Below are positions 32,073-43,300 of a stretch of 64,000 nt of DNA, piece after piece (position 1 is the stretch's first letter; every line of letters begins with the position of its first letter). The notes under the pieces were generated by a model, which saw only the letters and a program-made list of their open reading frames with translations, was not told the DNA's origin and searched no databases. The position numbers were made by a program, and so were the translations under genes. Origin of the DNA: Phlebotomus papatasi (taxonomy: Eukaryota > Arthropoda > Insecta > Diptera > Psychodidae); the NCBI RefSeq assembly GCF_024763615.1, contig NC_077223.1:20026001-20090000 (forward strand), given 5' to 3'.

Positions 32073-33720
32073 CGCCTCTGTAATATTGCATGAGCGATTT
32101 GTTATCCAATAGTGGGAACACTTTCTGCAATATCCTCATGCAAATACCACTTCTGCCACTTCTCCTGTATTAGATATGTTGTAAAATGTAATGTATTTTG
32201 TACATGTATATCCTATCCATTTAAAGAAGAGTATAGAAAACCTCCATATAATTACTTTAATCCACAATTGATCCTACTCTAAACTTTACTCACATATCTT
32301 TTCAACAACACTTGTGTGTATCCTCATTAATGAGATGTAAAATAAATTTAATAGTTAAGGAAGAATGAAATTATTATGGTTGAAGTGCTCCATTCCATTC
32401 AAATTGCATATGCTTAAAATTGTTTAAATTATTAAACTCCGCGCCTCCATCGCATTAAAATCATTCATTATAAATTATTATTTAATTGAAACAAAATTCT
32501 ATTATTCAGCATGAAGTAATGCACAATTATCTACTTGAGAAGAATTCAATTTAATACAAATAATAAACAGTTCTGTGATGTTTAAAACTCAAGAATGCAA
32601 TTCCACCAGGCGCCTCCATCCGACGTGTAAGCTTTAAAATTAAAGTCTCATATTTCTCTCATTATTTCCGTGTACTTTATTTAATGACTAGTTGATATAC
32701 TTTGGATATACTTCATTTTATTATGCAGTTAAATTTTAAGAAATTGTTGGTTTAATGGTCTTGAAAATCATACCAGAAGGATACTTGATATTATTTATTT
32801 ACACGGACAAGACTACTTTGCAATATTCAACATGATTGTGATAAAATATACTCTCTTACAACATACATCTTTAGGTAATTCTACAACAAAAATGACTATT
32901 CAACATAAGAATACATAAACTTTCAAACTAGATTCTAATAAAACTACTATAATTAAGATAAATTGTTAATAACTTTATATTCAAAAGATTATGAAGTATT
33001 TGAAAAACTTATGAAATTCATCATAAATATAGAATAATTATGCAATTCATTCTGGCGTAGTATTAATTGTACTATATAGATCGATGCAGAGGAAGCACAG
33101 ACCTCTTAGTTTTAATGGTTTTCCCGACTATATAACTTATATCAATACCACATAGTTGAAAAAGTTTGTTCACAATAGAAGGACTTTTGACTTTAAATAC
33201 TCCACTTTATAATGTACACTTGACGTCTCCATCTCGTTAAAAAAAACATCAGTTAAAATTCTTCCAGCAATTAGGAAGTACTTTATTAAAGTACTGCTTC
33301 AATTGTAGCACTAAAATGTTGCATACGTAATTTTTTTCTCACTTTAATAAAGTATCATCATAAATTATTTTAAATTGTAAAGCTCTGTGCATGAAATAAT
33401 GAAAATGATTCATCAACAGACATTTTGTATTTTTATTTCTCCTGATATAAAAAATAGATTTTATTATCATTTAGTTTAAAAATTTACAACCTCTCTTTTA
33501 CTTTTTCAAAAAATACCTCATATATTTTAGAAAACTATAAAGATTTCTTGCACTTAACTTCATCTTTTGTAATTAATTTGGCTACGACTGCTGCGACCCT
33601 TTAGTCTTCAGTCTTTTAGCAAAACCTCAATAAAAACCACATTCCCTAAGCAAATAATAATAAAAAATGAATTATAAATATTTTAAAGTTTAGAAATATT
33701 TAAATATTCTTATTATCTCA
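32073..33720. other. AT-rich intergenic sequence, nothing recognised
   Basis: One of the longest stretches without any repeat partner in this window. No exon signal. Confidence 0.5.
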
Positions 33721-34590
33721 CTTACAATAAATCCTAACAAAATCTCATGTCCTCCGATCGAGCTCAAACTTCGTCGAAATGTATTTCGTCACTCTCGGAT
33801 CACAGATATTTTGGTGTTTATCAGTTTTATACGTCAGATGGGATGGCGTATTTTCAAAAGATTTAAGTGCCTGCATGAGAATTTAAATACAAAATTCTCT
33901 TTATAAATCTTTGCAATAAAAGTCTTGATTCTATAAGACAGCTATTTCACTTCTTGGATCACTTTTTATTTTCTCAATAGCTATGCTCCGCTCGTATCGA
34001 TCAGGCTCAAATTTTAGTATTTTATAGCTGCCTTAAATTACGTACCTCGGACACCCCAGACCCATACTCGAGTTTTGACCGGCCTATATCTCTGGTTCTA
34101 ATCAACACTTTGCCCCAAATTTTTGTTTATGTTCGTCTCAATGAGCACTTTCAGATAACTGTACTAAAATACACCACTGGTAGGCCTGTGGTAGCATAAA
34201 ATTTCAAATTAATTTTTCTCAAAAACGCCGTTGTACAACTTAATAAAATTCTTGAATGTTGCAATCTAAGCCATGAAGCTTTTAAAAAGTTGCGTAGATT
34301 TTCTGTAGTTACAATAAAACCGGAGATATGGGAGGTCAAACTTCACAAAATTCAAAACGCCTTATTTTCAGTTCTATTTGACCGAATTTGATCAGTGACG
34401 GTGCAAGTGAAAGCTCTCACAGAACCCTATAACTTTAAAAATATTTGAACTTCATAAGGCCAAAGTTATCGCTAGGTACACTACAGTCGAAAAACAATTC
34501 CCATAATGTATAACCTCAATTATTTCTATACATCCGCTTAACCGATTTTGATGATTATTTCGGCATAATTGTAAATGACATTTATATGTA

Positions 34591-35951
34591 AGGGAAACTA
34601 GGACGCCAGCAAACATTGGGTAGCACAGAACATTAATTTTTATTTCTAAGCCACTTGGATTATCTCGGCCATTTTTCCGTGGACAAGCATCTATATAAGG
34701 TGGAGTAACCACTTATCGCCACCTTTAGGAAAAAATGAAATTAATTGTATTATAACTTTTGACCCCTTATTATCACATAACTCAAATTTGACGCAAAGCT
34801 ACTTAGATATATTGGCTCTAGATTCGTCAAAACAAAAGTCCTACAATTTAACACGGGAGTACCTAAAAAACTGGGGTGACATGTTGACTTATTTTCGATA
34901 CTATCGACTGTCGATTCTGAAATATTCAAACGATAGCTTTACTTCCTGTGACTAATATAGATATATATCAACAGTCTTATTCTTTTAAAAATGTCGCAAT
35001 GAATGGCCCAACAATCCGTAAAAATTCGACATCCACTTAATCTTACAGATATAGATTTATCGATACTATCGATTCGATAGTGTCGAAAAGTTATCATTCC
35101 ACCCCTGATTTTTAATGCAAAAATAACCACTTCGTCGCCACTTTTTACCACTTTTCGCCAGTTCTGTAACCACTTCACGCCACCCACTTAAAAAGATTCA
35201 AACTAGATGATTTTGGGCAATATTATGCAAAAAAACACATTCAGCATGTCTTTTTCCTCATAATCACCCTATTATTACTCACATTAAATTATTTTTTTTA
35301 ACTTTTATTTGAGAAATCAAATTATTAGACTATTGCAGAAAGTAAACAAAGTATATTTGACAACTGAGAATCTACAAGGGGGAAGTTAGCGTCTCCTATT
35401 GAAAAGCTATGGCGACGGGTGGTGAATAAATTTTAGAATATTACCACTTTCCGCCATGGCTCATTTTTACATAAAAATAATATAAAATGAAATATTAACT
35501 AACTAAATACAAATTTTATGTATTCGTCGAATGTAATTAAATGTTCAATAGACAAATTATTTACTGAAAAATCAAATTTTGTTCGATAAAAGTTTCATGG
35601 CACTTATTATATTTGGTAAGGAATATTGGATTCGATGCACTTACTTAAAATATTCCTCTAAAAATTGATCAAACATTTAAATTCAAAACAAAAAATTAGT
35701 GTTTTTCGACTCTATAAGTAACAGCAGTAGAGTTACAAATAATTTTGCGGCTAATTTATTTCACAAATAATGGAAAAATTGCAATTTTAATATAAGTGGC
35801 GAAAAGTGGGGCACTACTGGCGAGAAGTAGTGATTCCACCCTAGTATAGTACTTTGAAATTCTTATAGGTCATGTCCTCTGATGTCTAATATCAGATTAG
35901 AGAATCAAAGTGCTCGGTGCTACCCTGTGTTTGGTGGTGCCCTAGTTACCC
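34591..35951. mobile_element. 1.36-kb element with AGGGAAACTAGG ends, inserted in W
   Basis: Left AGGGAAACTAGGACGCCAGC then AAACATTGGGTAGCAC. Right, reversed, GGGTAACTAGGGCACCACCA then AACACAGGGTAGCACC. The uninterrupted paralogue at about 21392-21435 shows W sequence running straight through the insertion point. TA lies on both sides. It encloses an element of family I. Confidence 0.8.
34698..35841. mobile_element. Element family I, copy 1 (1.14 kb, nested)
   Basis: Left AGGTGGAGTAACCACTTATC then GCCACC. Right, reversed, GGGTGGAATCACTACTTCTC then GCC. TA flanks (34696-34697, 35842-35843). Internal variants of CACTTTTCGCCAC recur (35125-35185, 35450). A 373-bp relative is at 47512-47884. No transposase frame is recognised. 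Confidence 0.8.
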
Positions 35952-36325
35952 TATCTATATTTCGTACATACATCATTTTCTGCTCATATTCAGCTATTCG
36001 TCCGATTTTGTCATTTGTGTAAATATTTTTTCCGTAATAACTTTGTGAAAATATACAGGTATCTGACCGCTTTCACTCGCCCACGTTAATTAAAAGAGAG
36101 TTTAAAAACACCACACCAAATTCAATAATTCTCTGAGATAATTGAAGTTCGTCACATGGACACACGGGGCTTTCTGTTAAAAAACAAATAATTTTTTATC
36201 CCGGCTTCAGAGCAACCGATAAGATCAAATTCTTCAGTTTATCTAAATCCCTAAGATTTTGAGTTAAACACAAATCGAATTTTCATGTAAACCGATTTAT
36301 TTGCGTTAAGAATCTTACCTACAGT

Positions 36326-37416
36326 CCCTACAGTAAGCTGACCTAAGCTTATTACTAGTTTTCATATATGCACGAAACTGCCTTACTCATACCTATAAAA
36401 AAAAGTTGGCGTAAATTTGGTTTGAGTGAGAAAATGTCTTTGCTAATGGTTGAAGGAAAATGTTGTGAAACTTTTCTTATTATCAATGAAATATCCCTTC
36501 AAGCATCAGTGCTTTGATTTATACGACTGAGGAGATAGGGGAGGTATGGTCTCTGGATAATGGTAGTATTATTTCTCCTTCTGCCCATGGGAAAATTAGG
36601 AAAATATCAGGGTGAAAAAAAAACAACAAGAGAGTAAAACCTAATGGAGGGAATGGTCAAAACCTTTTTCACACACAACCATTCAATACAGATTTTGTCA
36701 CAATGGAAGATAAAGGGAGTTAGAATTGTATTTTAGCCCTAAAGAGAATGACAAACATTTGGACATATAATTGTTTGTATATATACAACACATATCGTAT
36801 TTTAGTATGGTCAAATTGCTCAAAGGGTTTGCACCTTGTTCGCAAAACAAATTCAAAATCTACTCTACCATTTTATGAATTCTACCGGAATTGTATTCAA
36901 CAGAAAAGAAGTAGTAAACTACAAATTCACATCCTTATTATCTTTGGGCCAGAATACACATGAAAATGTGTAAAAGATTAAACACCATTGATTGTCACTG
37001 CCAGGATACATTGTTCGAAGGCAGAGGAATTAGGATATAAGTCGTGCGTTAGTAACAAGTTTCCTGGGTTATAAATCCTCTTAAGAGATGTGTGGCGGTT
37101 CGTGTTTGTCTTTCAGATGCAAGATAAACGTTGAAATATTAAATTTTCTCAAGTAAATAACTCAATCTGGAAGAAATCTCTCCTTTTCTTTAAGACACTG
37201 CATGATTTATGAAAATATAGAGCGAAATTCGTCTTTTTACAATTCACTTCTTTCTCCACACTTTCTTCATTTGAGATAAAATCTTGATGTCCGTAAATTC
37301 ACAAGAAATCAGTTAAAAAACTTTGCTCAAATATTTTTTCGATAATATAAATATAACTTTGCAAACTTTGCAAACTAGTTTAATCCAGTCTTTCTGATTT
37401 CGAATCCACGGTATGG
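36326..37416. other. Intergenic sequence, nothing recognised
   Basis: No repeat partner or exon was found. Confidence 0.45.
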
Positions 37417-37526
37417 TAGGGTAAAATCGGATAATTCGAAATCATTTTTAATTTTGAATAAGATTTTCTCAATGTTTTATATGAGTAAAAAGGAAAAGAA
37501 GACCACGGGGAAGTATAAGCCTTATG

Positions 37527-37658
37527 CCCTAGATACACTTACGACTTAAGCCGAGAGGCGACTTAGTGGAAAATGTTGGAAATGCACTTTAACCATTATT
37601 TCTAATATAATTACGCTAAGCCGTCTCTCGACTAATCCTCATGTCTGTCAAGGCCCTT
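37527..37658 (-). mobile_element. MITE family K, copy 2
   Basis: Reverse complement of 5370-5501: CTAGATACACTTACGACTTA at the left to CATGTCTGTCAAGGCCCTTA at the right. Confidence 0.75.
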
Positions 37659-37660
37659 AG

Positions 37661-38001
37661 GGCCCAAATAGACTCAGGCTGATCCACTAGAACAGAGGTG
37701 TGCAAGAACCGTTTGAAACTGAACAAACGTCAAATGAAACTTGTACGTCAATGGTCAAAACGCAACGAGAACAAACTTATTTTGACGTTTATTCGGTTTT
37801 AAACGGTTCTTGCACACCCCTGCTCTAAAATATTCATCCTGTAAAATTAGGCAGTAGAGGATTAGGTTAAGGAAATTTATGCCAAGGACTTCTAGTCGAT
37901 GATCGTAAGCCCTAAGTGTATATAACAGTTTGGGATTAATCTTCACTGTCAAATTTCACGGGCTAAATATTTTTGAGGATCAGCCTGAGTCTATTTGGGA
38001 C
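37661..38001. mobile_element. Inverted-repeat element with CCCAAATAGACTCAGG ends
   Basis: CCCAAATAGACTCAGGCTGA then TCC at 37663 is repeated inverted at about 37976-38000. A degraded right-end relative occurs at 52262-52340 (GGATCAGCCTGAGTCGATTT, then similar text to 37990-38060). MITE N copy 2 is nested immediately inside the left arm. Confidence 0.7.
37689..37826. mobile_element. Small palindromic MITE family N, copy 2
   Basis: Left AGAACAGAGGTGTGCAAGAA then CCGTTTGAAACTGAACAAAC. Right, reversed, AGAGCAGGGGTGTGCAAGAA then CCGTTTAAAACCGAATAAAC. The arms are longer than in copy 1 and show the fuller terminus. Confidence 0.85.
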
Positions 38002-38453
38002 TTTAGGCAGTCTTCAGACAAGATGTTTAGCCCAGTTCCCAAAGGTCTCAAAATCCTGAATAGAGAGCAATTTTATTGCTTTTTGAGAATCTATATCTAT
38101 AGATCTATCTTTAATAGTTCAACCCTAAGTCAATTTTTTTCCTAAGTCTTAGATCTAAGTCTTAGATCTGAATCCCGTATTACACTCAAGAGTACTTCTT
38201 TGTGTTCTTTTTCTTTTGCTTATCTAAAACAGCGAGAAAATCTCAAAAATTCCGTGTAAAAATTATTTTGAATTACCTCATTTTACCCTAAGTTCTTTAA
38301 CTTTTAAATTAAACTTAACTCTTTTCTTGTTGTTTTTTTGGCAAGGAACAAAGCAGTGAACGGTGAAGATTTACAATTTTTTAACATTTCGTCCATTGAC
38401 TTCAATGCATTCCTTTAATCAATTTTTTAACGTCAAATACTTAAGTCTTAAGC

Positions 38454-38645
38454 CCTAAGCACATTTACGACTTAAGCCAAAAGACTGCTCAACTGCTCCA
38501 TCAGTTTCTGACCAATCCGTCTCTCGGCTTAAGCCGACAAACGTCTTAGTAAGAAACTGATGAGAATTTAATCAAATCATTATATTTATTATAATTACGT
38601 ATTACCTTAAGCCGTCTCTCGGCTTAAGTCGTAAGTGTATCTAGG
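38454..38645. mobile_element. Foldback member of family K, copy 3
   Basis: Left CCTAAGCACATTTACGACTT then AAGCC. Right, reversed, CCTAGATACACTTACGACTT then AAGCCGAGAGACGGCTTAAG. The centre also folds (CATCAGTTTCT with AGAAACTGATG). Confidence 0.75.
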
Positions 38646-40507
38646 ATATTACATGGATTAAATTTGCTTTACAATAGAAGGTAAAACCACAAAAACAGTA
38701 TCTACAAATTTTCAATTCTTGGACGGTTTTCTGGTAGTTTATGAGTCATGTTTATATCGGTAACACACACAACATCCACCCACACCATCCACATTACTGT
38801 GCAAAAAAATAATTTACGAAAGGTTGTATCGTTTGATTTTGAGCGTTCAGCAAAGCTGCAACGCTTTGCCTTCGTTTTTTGATCGTAAAGATTGTAAGTT
38901 CACTTTTTAAATTAACGTATAGTTTCCGGTGCCTTGGTACTCGAACTTGGCAAGACAAGATTTTCATAGACAAAATTTCCAAAAAACAGCAATTACCGAA
39001 AAACAAAAGTGTAAAAAACAAAATAGAAAAAACGAACATTCCCGATCCCACGCTTGGAATACGATCACTCGCATCTACGGTATAAGGTCTAAGCAGGGAA
39101 TTCTTGTTAAAAGCTTGCATTCAATCAAGTCTTAATCAAGAGAAGTACTTTACTGATTTCTTAGGAATTTTACTTCTTAGGTTTCACGAGACTTTAAAAG
39201 TTATCTTTCTCAGATTTCTTAGAAAATTTATAAAGTCTCCCAAATTTCGCGAAACCTCTCAAGAGTTTCTCTTTGTCTGTTTTCTTTGAATTTCCCTGGT
39301 TTAGCAAAACCGTCTGAAGGCGTATCATGAACAAATATACTTCCATTACAAGATTTTCCCATTTTACAATTTGGGAACAGCAAATTATTTTTTGGACTGA
39401 ACCATCATTCTCAAGATTAAACGCATGTTTAATTATTTAAAACTATTTATTGGTATTGGCACTTCAATTTATATAAATGAGGTATGCATTTAGGAAAAAA
39501 ATTGGGGATTTCGTTAAATTGCAAATAGAAACTTATCTCAAAGGAGACGGTTTATTGACTTCTCTGGTCTGACTTGGGATGTGGATGGAATTTTTCATCC
39601 TTCGAAACACTATTCTGTGGTACGTGAAGTGTATTTCAAAAATGTCGATTGAATTGCATAGTGAGAAAAAAATTCCATTGGAGTGAAAATTCAATCGTAC
39701 GCACTCTTGCGGGTGGTGCTAAAAAAAAGGACGTAAAAGGTATACGAAAACATCCAATCAATAAAATAAATATAGGGATTTCATAGAGGTGAAAAAGTTA
39801 TGATATCATAAATTCTGAAGGTGTTCCTACAAGAGGTTTAAAGAAAAAAAAAGGAACTTGCTTGGAATCCACTTTCATTCACACCTTTCGAAAGCTGTCT
39901 GGGCAAAAGCCAAGAATTTTGTAGGCTCTCATGACTAATATTGTGCAATAAATCTCAAAAGTTATTTTTTAAAAGCATATCAAAATTCTAGCAAAAGCAA
40001 CATAAAGTGAAAAGAAATGTTCCATTTTTTTTTCACTCGATATACTCCACCCGCAATTTTCCAACTTGCTTATTAAATTAGCAAGAAAAAAAACTCTCAT
40101 CACATTTTGTGCATCAAATGAAATAATTATACGGATATACAAAAAAGTGTGGCAAAGCAGCCTTACTTTGCGAAATGCTCAAGCTCATAACATATTCATG
40201 CCAAACTCTTCTAAAATCTGATTTCGTAATAGTATTTAACAATAAGTTTGTTTAAAAAAATGCTTCGAATTTGAGGTACCATAGGATAAATATTTTTAGT
40301 CTGAAATAAATTATGCAAAAACAAGTTGTAATTTATACTAATTATATTATTCTTTGTCAATGCCTTACTTATTATTCCTTTGTCATTTTCTTCGTAGTAA
40401 ATTATAAGTGACTCTTTTTAAAACCATAAAAACTAAAACTGAGGTTTGAGTCTCAGATAAAATTTTATGGAACATGGAGTTTAATGCTGCATATACGCTA
40501 TTACACG
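38646..40507. other. Intergenic sequence, nothing recognised
   Basis: A weak similarity joins 38950-39060 (CCCGATCCCACGCTT context) to 51895-52030 (CCTGATCCCGTTTCTT). The minus frame of 108 codons at 38794-39120 overlaps two plus frames and shows no known protein. Confidence 0.4.
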
Positions 40508-40509
40508 TA

Positions 40510-40727
40510 AGGGAAAGTACTCTCCATTCGAACGTTCATGCCTTCGAATAATTTGAGTTTTCTTTAATTTTTCCTAAGAAAATTACACATTTCTATTAAA
40601 TACTAGTTAGCTTATTATCAATTACTGAGAATTATGTGATAATAATGTGTTAAGACTCTTTGGCAAAATAAAAGAAAAGTCACATTATTCGAAGGCATGA
40701 ACGTTCGAAGAAAGAGTACTTTTCCCT
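40510..40727. mobile_element. Palindromic MITE H
   Basis: Left AGGGAAAGTACTCTCCATTC then GAACGTTCATGCCTTCGAAT. Right, reversed, GGGAAAAGTACTCTTTCTTC then GAACGTTCATGCCTTCGAAT. Arms of about 50 bp, TA at the left. Single copy here. Confidence 0.85.
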
Positions 40728-40819
40728 AATGAGCAAAATTGAATCAAGCAATAAATACTCAATGCAGAGCACTGAATGGATTAAGTAGTAGTGCACACGC
40801 TCAGATAAAAAATCAAATA

Positions 40820-40993
40820 GGGTGAAAGGGGGCAGCTTTGAAATTGGGATTTTTCTCTTATGTGGAACTGAGCCATATCATAATGTAATTTAGCTCTCGA
40901 TCTGTTTGTGCACCTAAATTATATCACGATAAGGCTCAATTTTATTTAAGAACAGGTGAAAAATCCCAATTTCAAAGATGCCCCACTTTCCCC
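40820..40993. mobile_element. MITE family E, copy 3
   Basis: Left GGGTGAAAGGGGGCAGCTTT then GAAATTGGGATTTTT. Right, reversed, GGGGAAAGTGGGGCATCTTT then GAAATTGGGATTTTT. TA flanks (40818-40819, 40994-40995). 174 bp. Confidence 0.85.
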
Positions 40994-41129
40994 TATCGGC
41001 AGTTTATTATCGTACTATTTTAGAATAATTCCTGAATCATTACCGATTCAGTTGTTTCGTATCCAGTTTGAATAAGTTCAAATTTGTACGGAATAATTAG
41101 ACTTTCCACAGGAAAACAAACTTAATGTA

Positions 41130-41337
41130 GGGTGGAGTCATCATTATAGACGTTATACACTTATGGAAAGCTTCCAAGAATCTTAAGTACTAACGTGAAA
41201 TAGATTTCGAAAAATCATAAAATTGTTAATCACATCATAAACTAATAATTTTATGATTTTTCGGAATCTATTTTAGGTTAGGACTTAAGATTTTTGCAAG
41301 TTTTGTCTATAAAGTGTATAACGTCCATAACTGATGA
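41130..41337. mobile_element. MITE family J, copy 2 (right end lost)
   Basis: The left end GGGTGGAGTCATCATTATAG then ACGTTATACAC matches its own right arm (GTGTATAACGTCCATAAC) but the terminal GACTCCACCC is missing. AATCATAAAATTGTTAATCA and its inverse fill the interior. Confidence 0.75.
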
Positions 41338-41389
41338 TTTTTATTGGCTGAAAAATTTGTATCTCAAACTTGACCGTGTTCCACAACTT

Positions 41390-41475
41390 TTGAAAATTCA
41401 GATATCCATATATAGCGAAGAGAAGGGGATCTTCCGAAGTCACTATCACTAACCGTTTGGTCTCTGGTTTCTGTA
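41390..41475 (-). repeat. Fragment of dispersed repeat S
   Basis: Read in reverse: CCAAACGGTTAGTGATAGTG then ACTTCGGAAGATCCCC, as at 6530-6575. Confidence 0.55.
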
Positions 41476-41573
41476 AAGAATGGAAACGGACAGTCAGGGT
41501 TAATGGTGCTATTCCAATGAAAAATGACAATTCTCCTGGACATTTTTTTTAATACGTGTATGTTTCTCATATG

Positions 41574-42548
41574 CACGGTAAAAACTTTTGGACACTGCCA
41601 AAATATTGGAACAAGTTTTCCTTGGAACAAATTTTTTTGGAATCGATTTTTTTACCTAGAGAAGATATTTGTTTGTTCCAAAAAGTTTTCTTTACAGTTT
41701 TGCTACGAAATATAGTTACAATTTTGTTAGAGTTTTCTTTTGGAACCGTTTTGATACGGTGGAATATCTACAAATTTTAGTCGATTTCGTTTTACACAAA
41801 TTTGTTCCTGAAATTTGGAACAGAATTTATTGTACTCGGCTGTTTTGTTCCCACTGTCAGGATCAAATTGGTACATTTTCTTTATAACAATATTATTTCT
41901 ACATCTGTAACATATTTGTTCCAAAAATTTTCGGTGTCCGTGGACGACGTAATTTTTGGAACGAAATTGTTACTCATATGGGGAATCTTTTTGTTCCCAT
42001 TGTCGGGAACAACTTCGTGTAAGAGATTTCATCTTACAGTTAAGGCTTATACTTCAGTCGAGATGGATTTCAATGGCGAAAGTTCATAAGGAACATCAAA
42101 TAAGAATCAACTTAAGAGTGTTTTATATAGACGCGTGCATGACGAAATCGTATGCGAGTGCTGGCAGCAAGAGGGGAAGGGAATATAGAATTAAAAAAGT
42201 GAAACCATGTAGCACGAAAATTGCCACAGACTTGGGCTTCTCCTCGATTCGTTAGTGACGGGTGACTGAGTGTATGAAAGGAGGAGGGATACGATTTTAT
42301 ACTAGACGAGCTATTTTTCGGAACAAATTCGTTACTAATATTGGGTATCTTTTTGTTTTTCCTAAAAGGTACAAATTTATTTCAAAAATTTTCGGTGTCC
42401 GTGGACGAGTTACGTTTTGGAACAAATTTGTTACTGATATTGATTATCTTTTTGAGTCTCGTAAAATGGACAAGATTGTGCCAAAAATTATGGTGTCCGT
42501 GGACAAGCTAATTTTTGAAACAAATATGTGCCGAAATTTTTTACCGTG
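41574..42548. mobile_element. CACGGTAAAAA-ended element built of imperfect repeats
   Basis: Ends CACGGTAAAAACTTTTGG and, reversed, CACGGTAAAAAATTTCGG. TG flanks both sides, and comparison with 55365-55380 (CTCATATGCTTCTG) shows the empty site. Inside, GGTGTCCGTGGAC recurs at 41933, 42394 and 42492, with many GGAACAAATTTGTT-type palindromes and TTGTTCCCAxTGTCxGGA pairs. No protein is recognised. Confidence 0.7.
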
Positions 42549-42678
42549 TGCTTCTGAGTTATTGACATATTTTTGTGTTGGTCCTTGATACGACTAATTT
42601 TCCTCAGACCCTGTCGTATTCCGAAACCACCAAACAATCGTGACAAGAATCAACACAAAGAAAAGTCGATTATCTATA

Positions 42679-42969
42679 CACTGAGAGAAATCCGAAAAAG
42701 TTCAAATAACATTTCGGAAATGTTAATTTTACCCTGAAGTATTAATCCGAAAACGGTGTTAATATTACCCTTTTTAGGTGTATTATGGGTTAAAGTTACC
42801 CTTCTTTCATGTTGATTTTACTCTTAAAAGGTGTTACCCTTCTTTCATGTTGATTTTACTCTTAAAAGGTGTAAAATTAACATTAAAAAATGTTGATATA
42901 TTTTTACACCTAAAAAATGTTAAAGTTATGACGAAAAAAAGTTTATCGCAGCCTCTTTTTTTCTCAGTG
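42679..42969 (+). mobile_element. MITE family C, copy 3 with internal duplication
   Basis: Left CACTGAGAGAAATCCGAAAA, right, reversed, CACTGAGAAAAAAAG. TA flanks (42677-42678, 42970-42971). It is longer than copy 2 (291 versus 224 bp), partly because a 38-bp unit starting TTACCCTTCTTTCATGTTGA is perfectly duplicated in tandem (about 42796-42871). Confidence 0.85.
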
Positions 42970-43059
42970 TAGTAAGAATTTGAGAATAGAAATTTACTAA
43001 AAAATTGATCAGTGGAAAATTTTCTCCTATTCATTTTTCATTGGAATAGCACCTTGGTG

Positions 43060-43300
43060 GAGCTATTCCACTGAAAAATGAATATGTTTTTTTAGCACTT
43101 TACTGTTCTTAAGTGCTTCTGCATTATTAACTTTTCTTTGTGTTGGTTTCTGTCTCGACTGTTCTCACCGTGTTCTAAAACCACCAAACAGTCATTACAG
43201 GAACCAATACAAAGAAAAGTCGATTATGTAGAAGCACTTGAGAACAGTAAAGTATTAAAAAGCATTTTCAATTTTTTATTGGAATAGCATGAATAGCACC
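43060..43300. mobile_element. Foldback element O, copy 2
   Basis: It begins AGCTATTCCACTGAAAAATG seven bases after copy 1 and ends TTATTGGAATAGCAT. The arms meet around GACTGTT / AACAGTC in the centre. Next to copy 1 in a head-to-tail pair. Confidence 0.75.

Larger units (their letters stand above)
33722..36325. repeat. Long modular repeat W, copy 2 (interrupted)
   Basis: It follows 20160-21950 in the same orientation: AATCCTAACAAAATCTCATG, ATCGAGCTCAAACTTCG, CGGCCTATATCTCTGGTTCT, GAGCACTTTCAGAT, ACCGATTTTGATGATTA and the closing GTTAAGAATCTTACCTAC. A 1.36-kb element pair is inserted at 34591-35951. Without that insertion it is shorter and more diverged than copy 1. Confidence 0.7.
37419..38288. 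mobile_element. Element Y (870 bp) with nested insertions
   Basis: Left GGGTAAAATCGGATAATTCG then AAATCATTTTT. Right, reversed, GGGTAAAATGAGGTAATTCA then AAATAATTTTT. TA flanks (37417-37418, 38289-38290). Inside are family K copy 2, an inverted-repeat element, and MITE N copy 2 within that. Confidence 0.8.
41505..43053. mobile_element. Foldback element O, copy 1 (interrupted twice)
   Basis: Left GGTGCTATTCCAATGAAAAA and right, reversed, the same GGTGCTATTCCAATGAAAAA. The family arms also include TACTGTTCTCA(A/T), TGCTTCTGCAT and TTTCTTTGTGTTGG. It holds an array element (41574-42548) and MITE C3 (42679-42969). Other copies: 43060-43300, 47445-48070, 55296-55588. Confidence 0.8.

Noticed and set aside
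38794..39120. 108-codon minus-strand frame with a hydrophobic stretch
   Set aside because: Two overlapping plus-strand frames are equally open and no family is recognisable; length is within chance for this base composition.
41524..42588. Cluster of overlapping frames of 60-108 codons
   Set aside because: They overlap on both strands and follow the internal repeats of the CACGG element; no protein family is evident.
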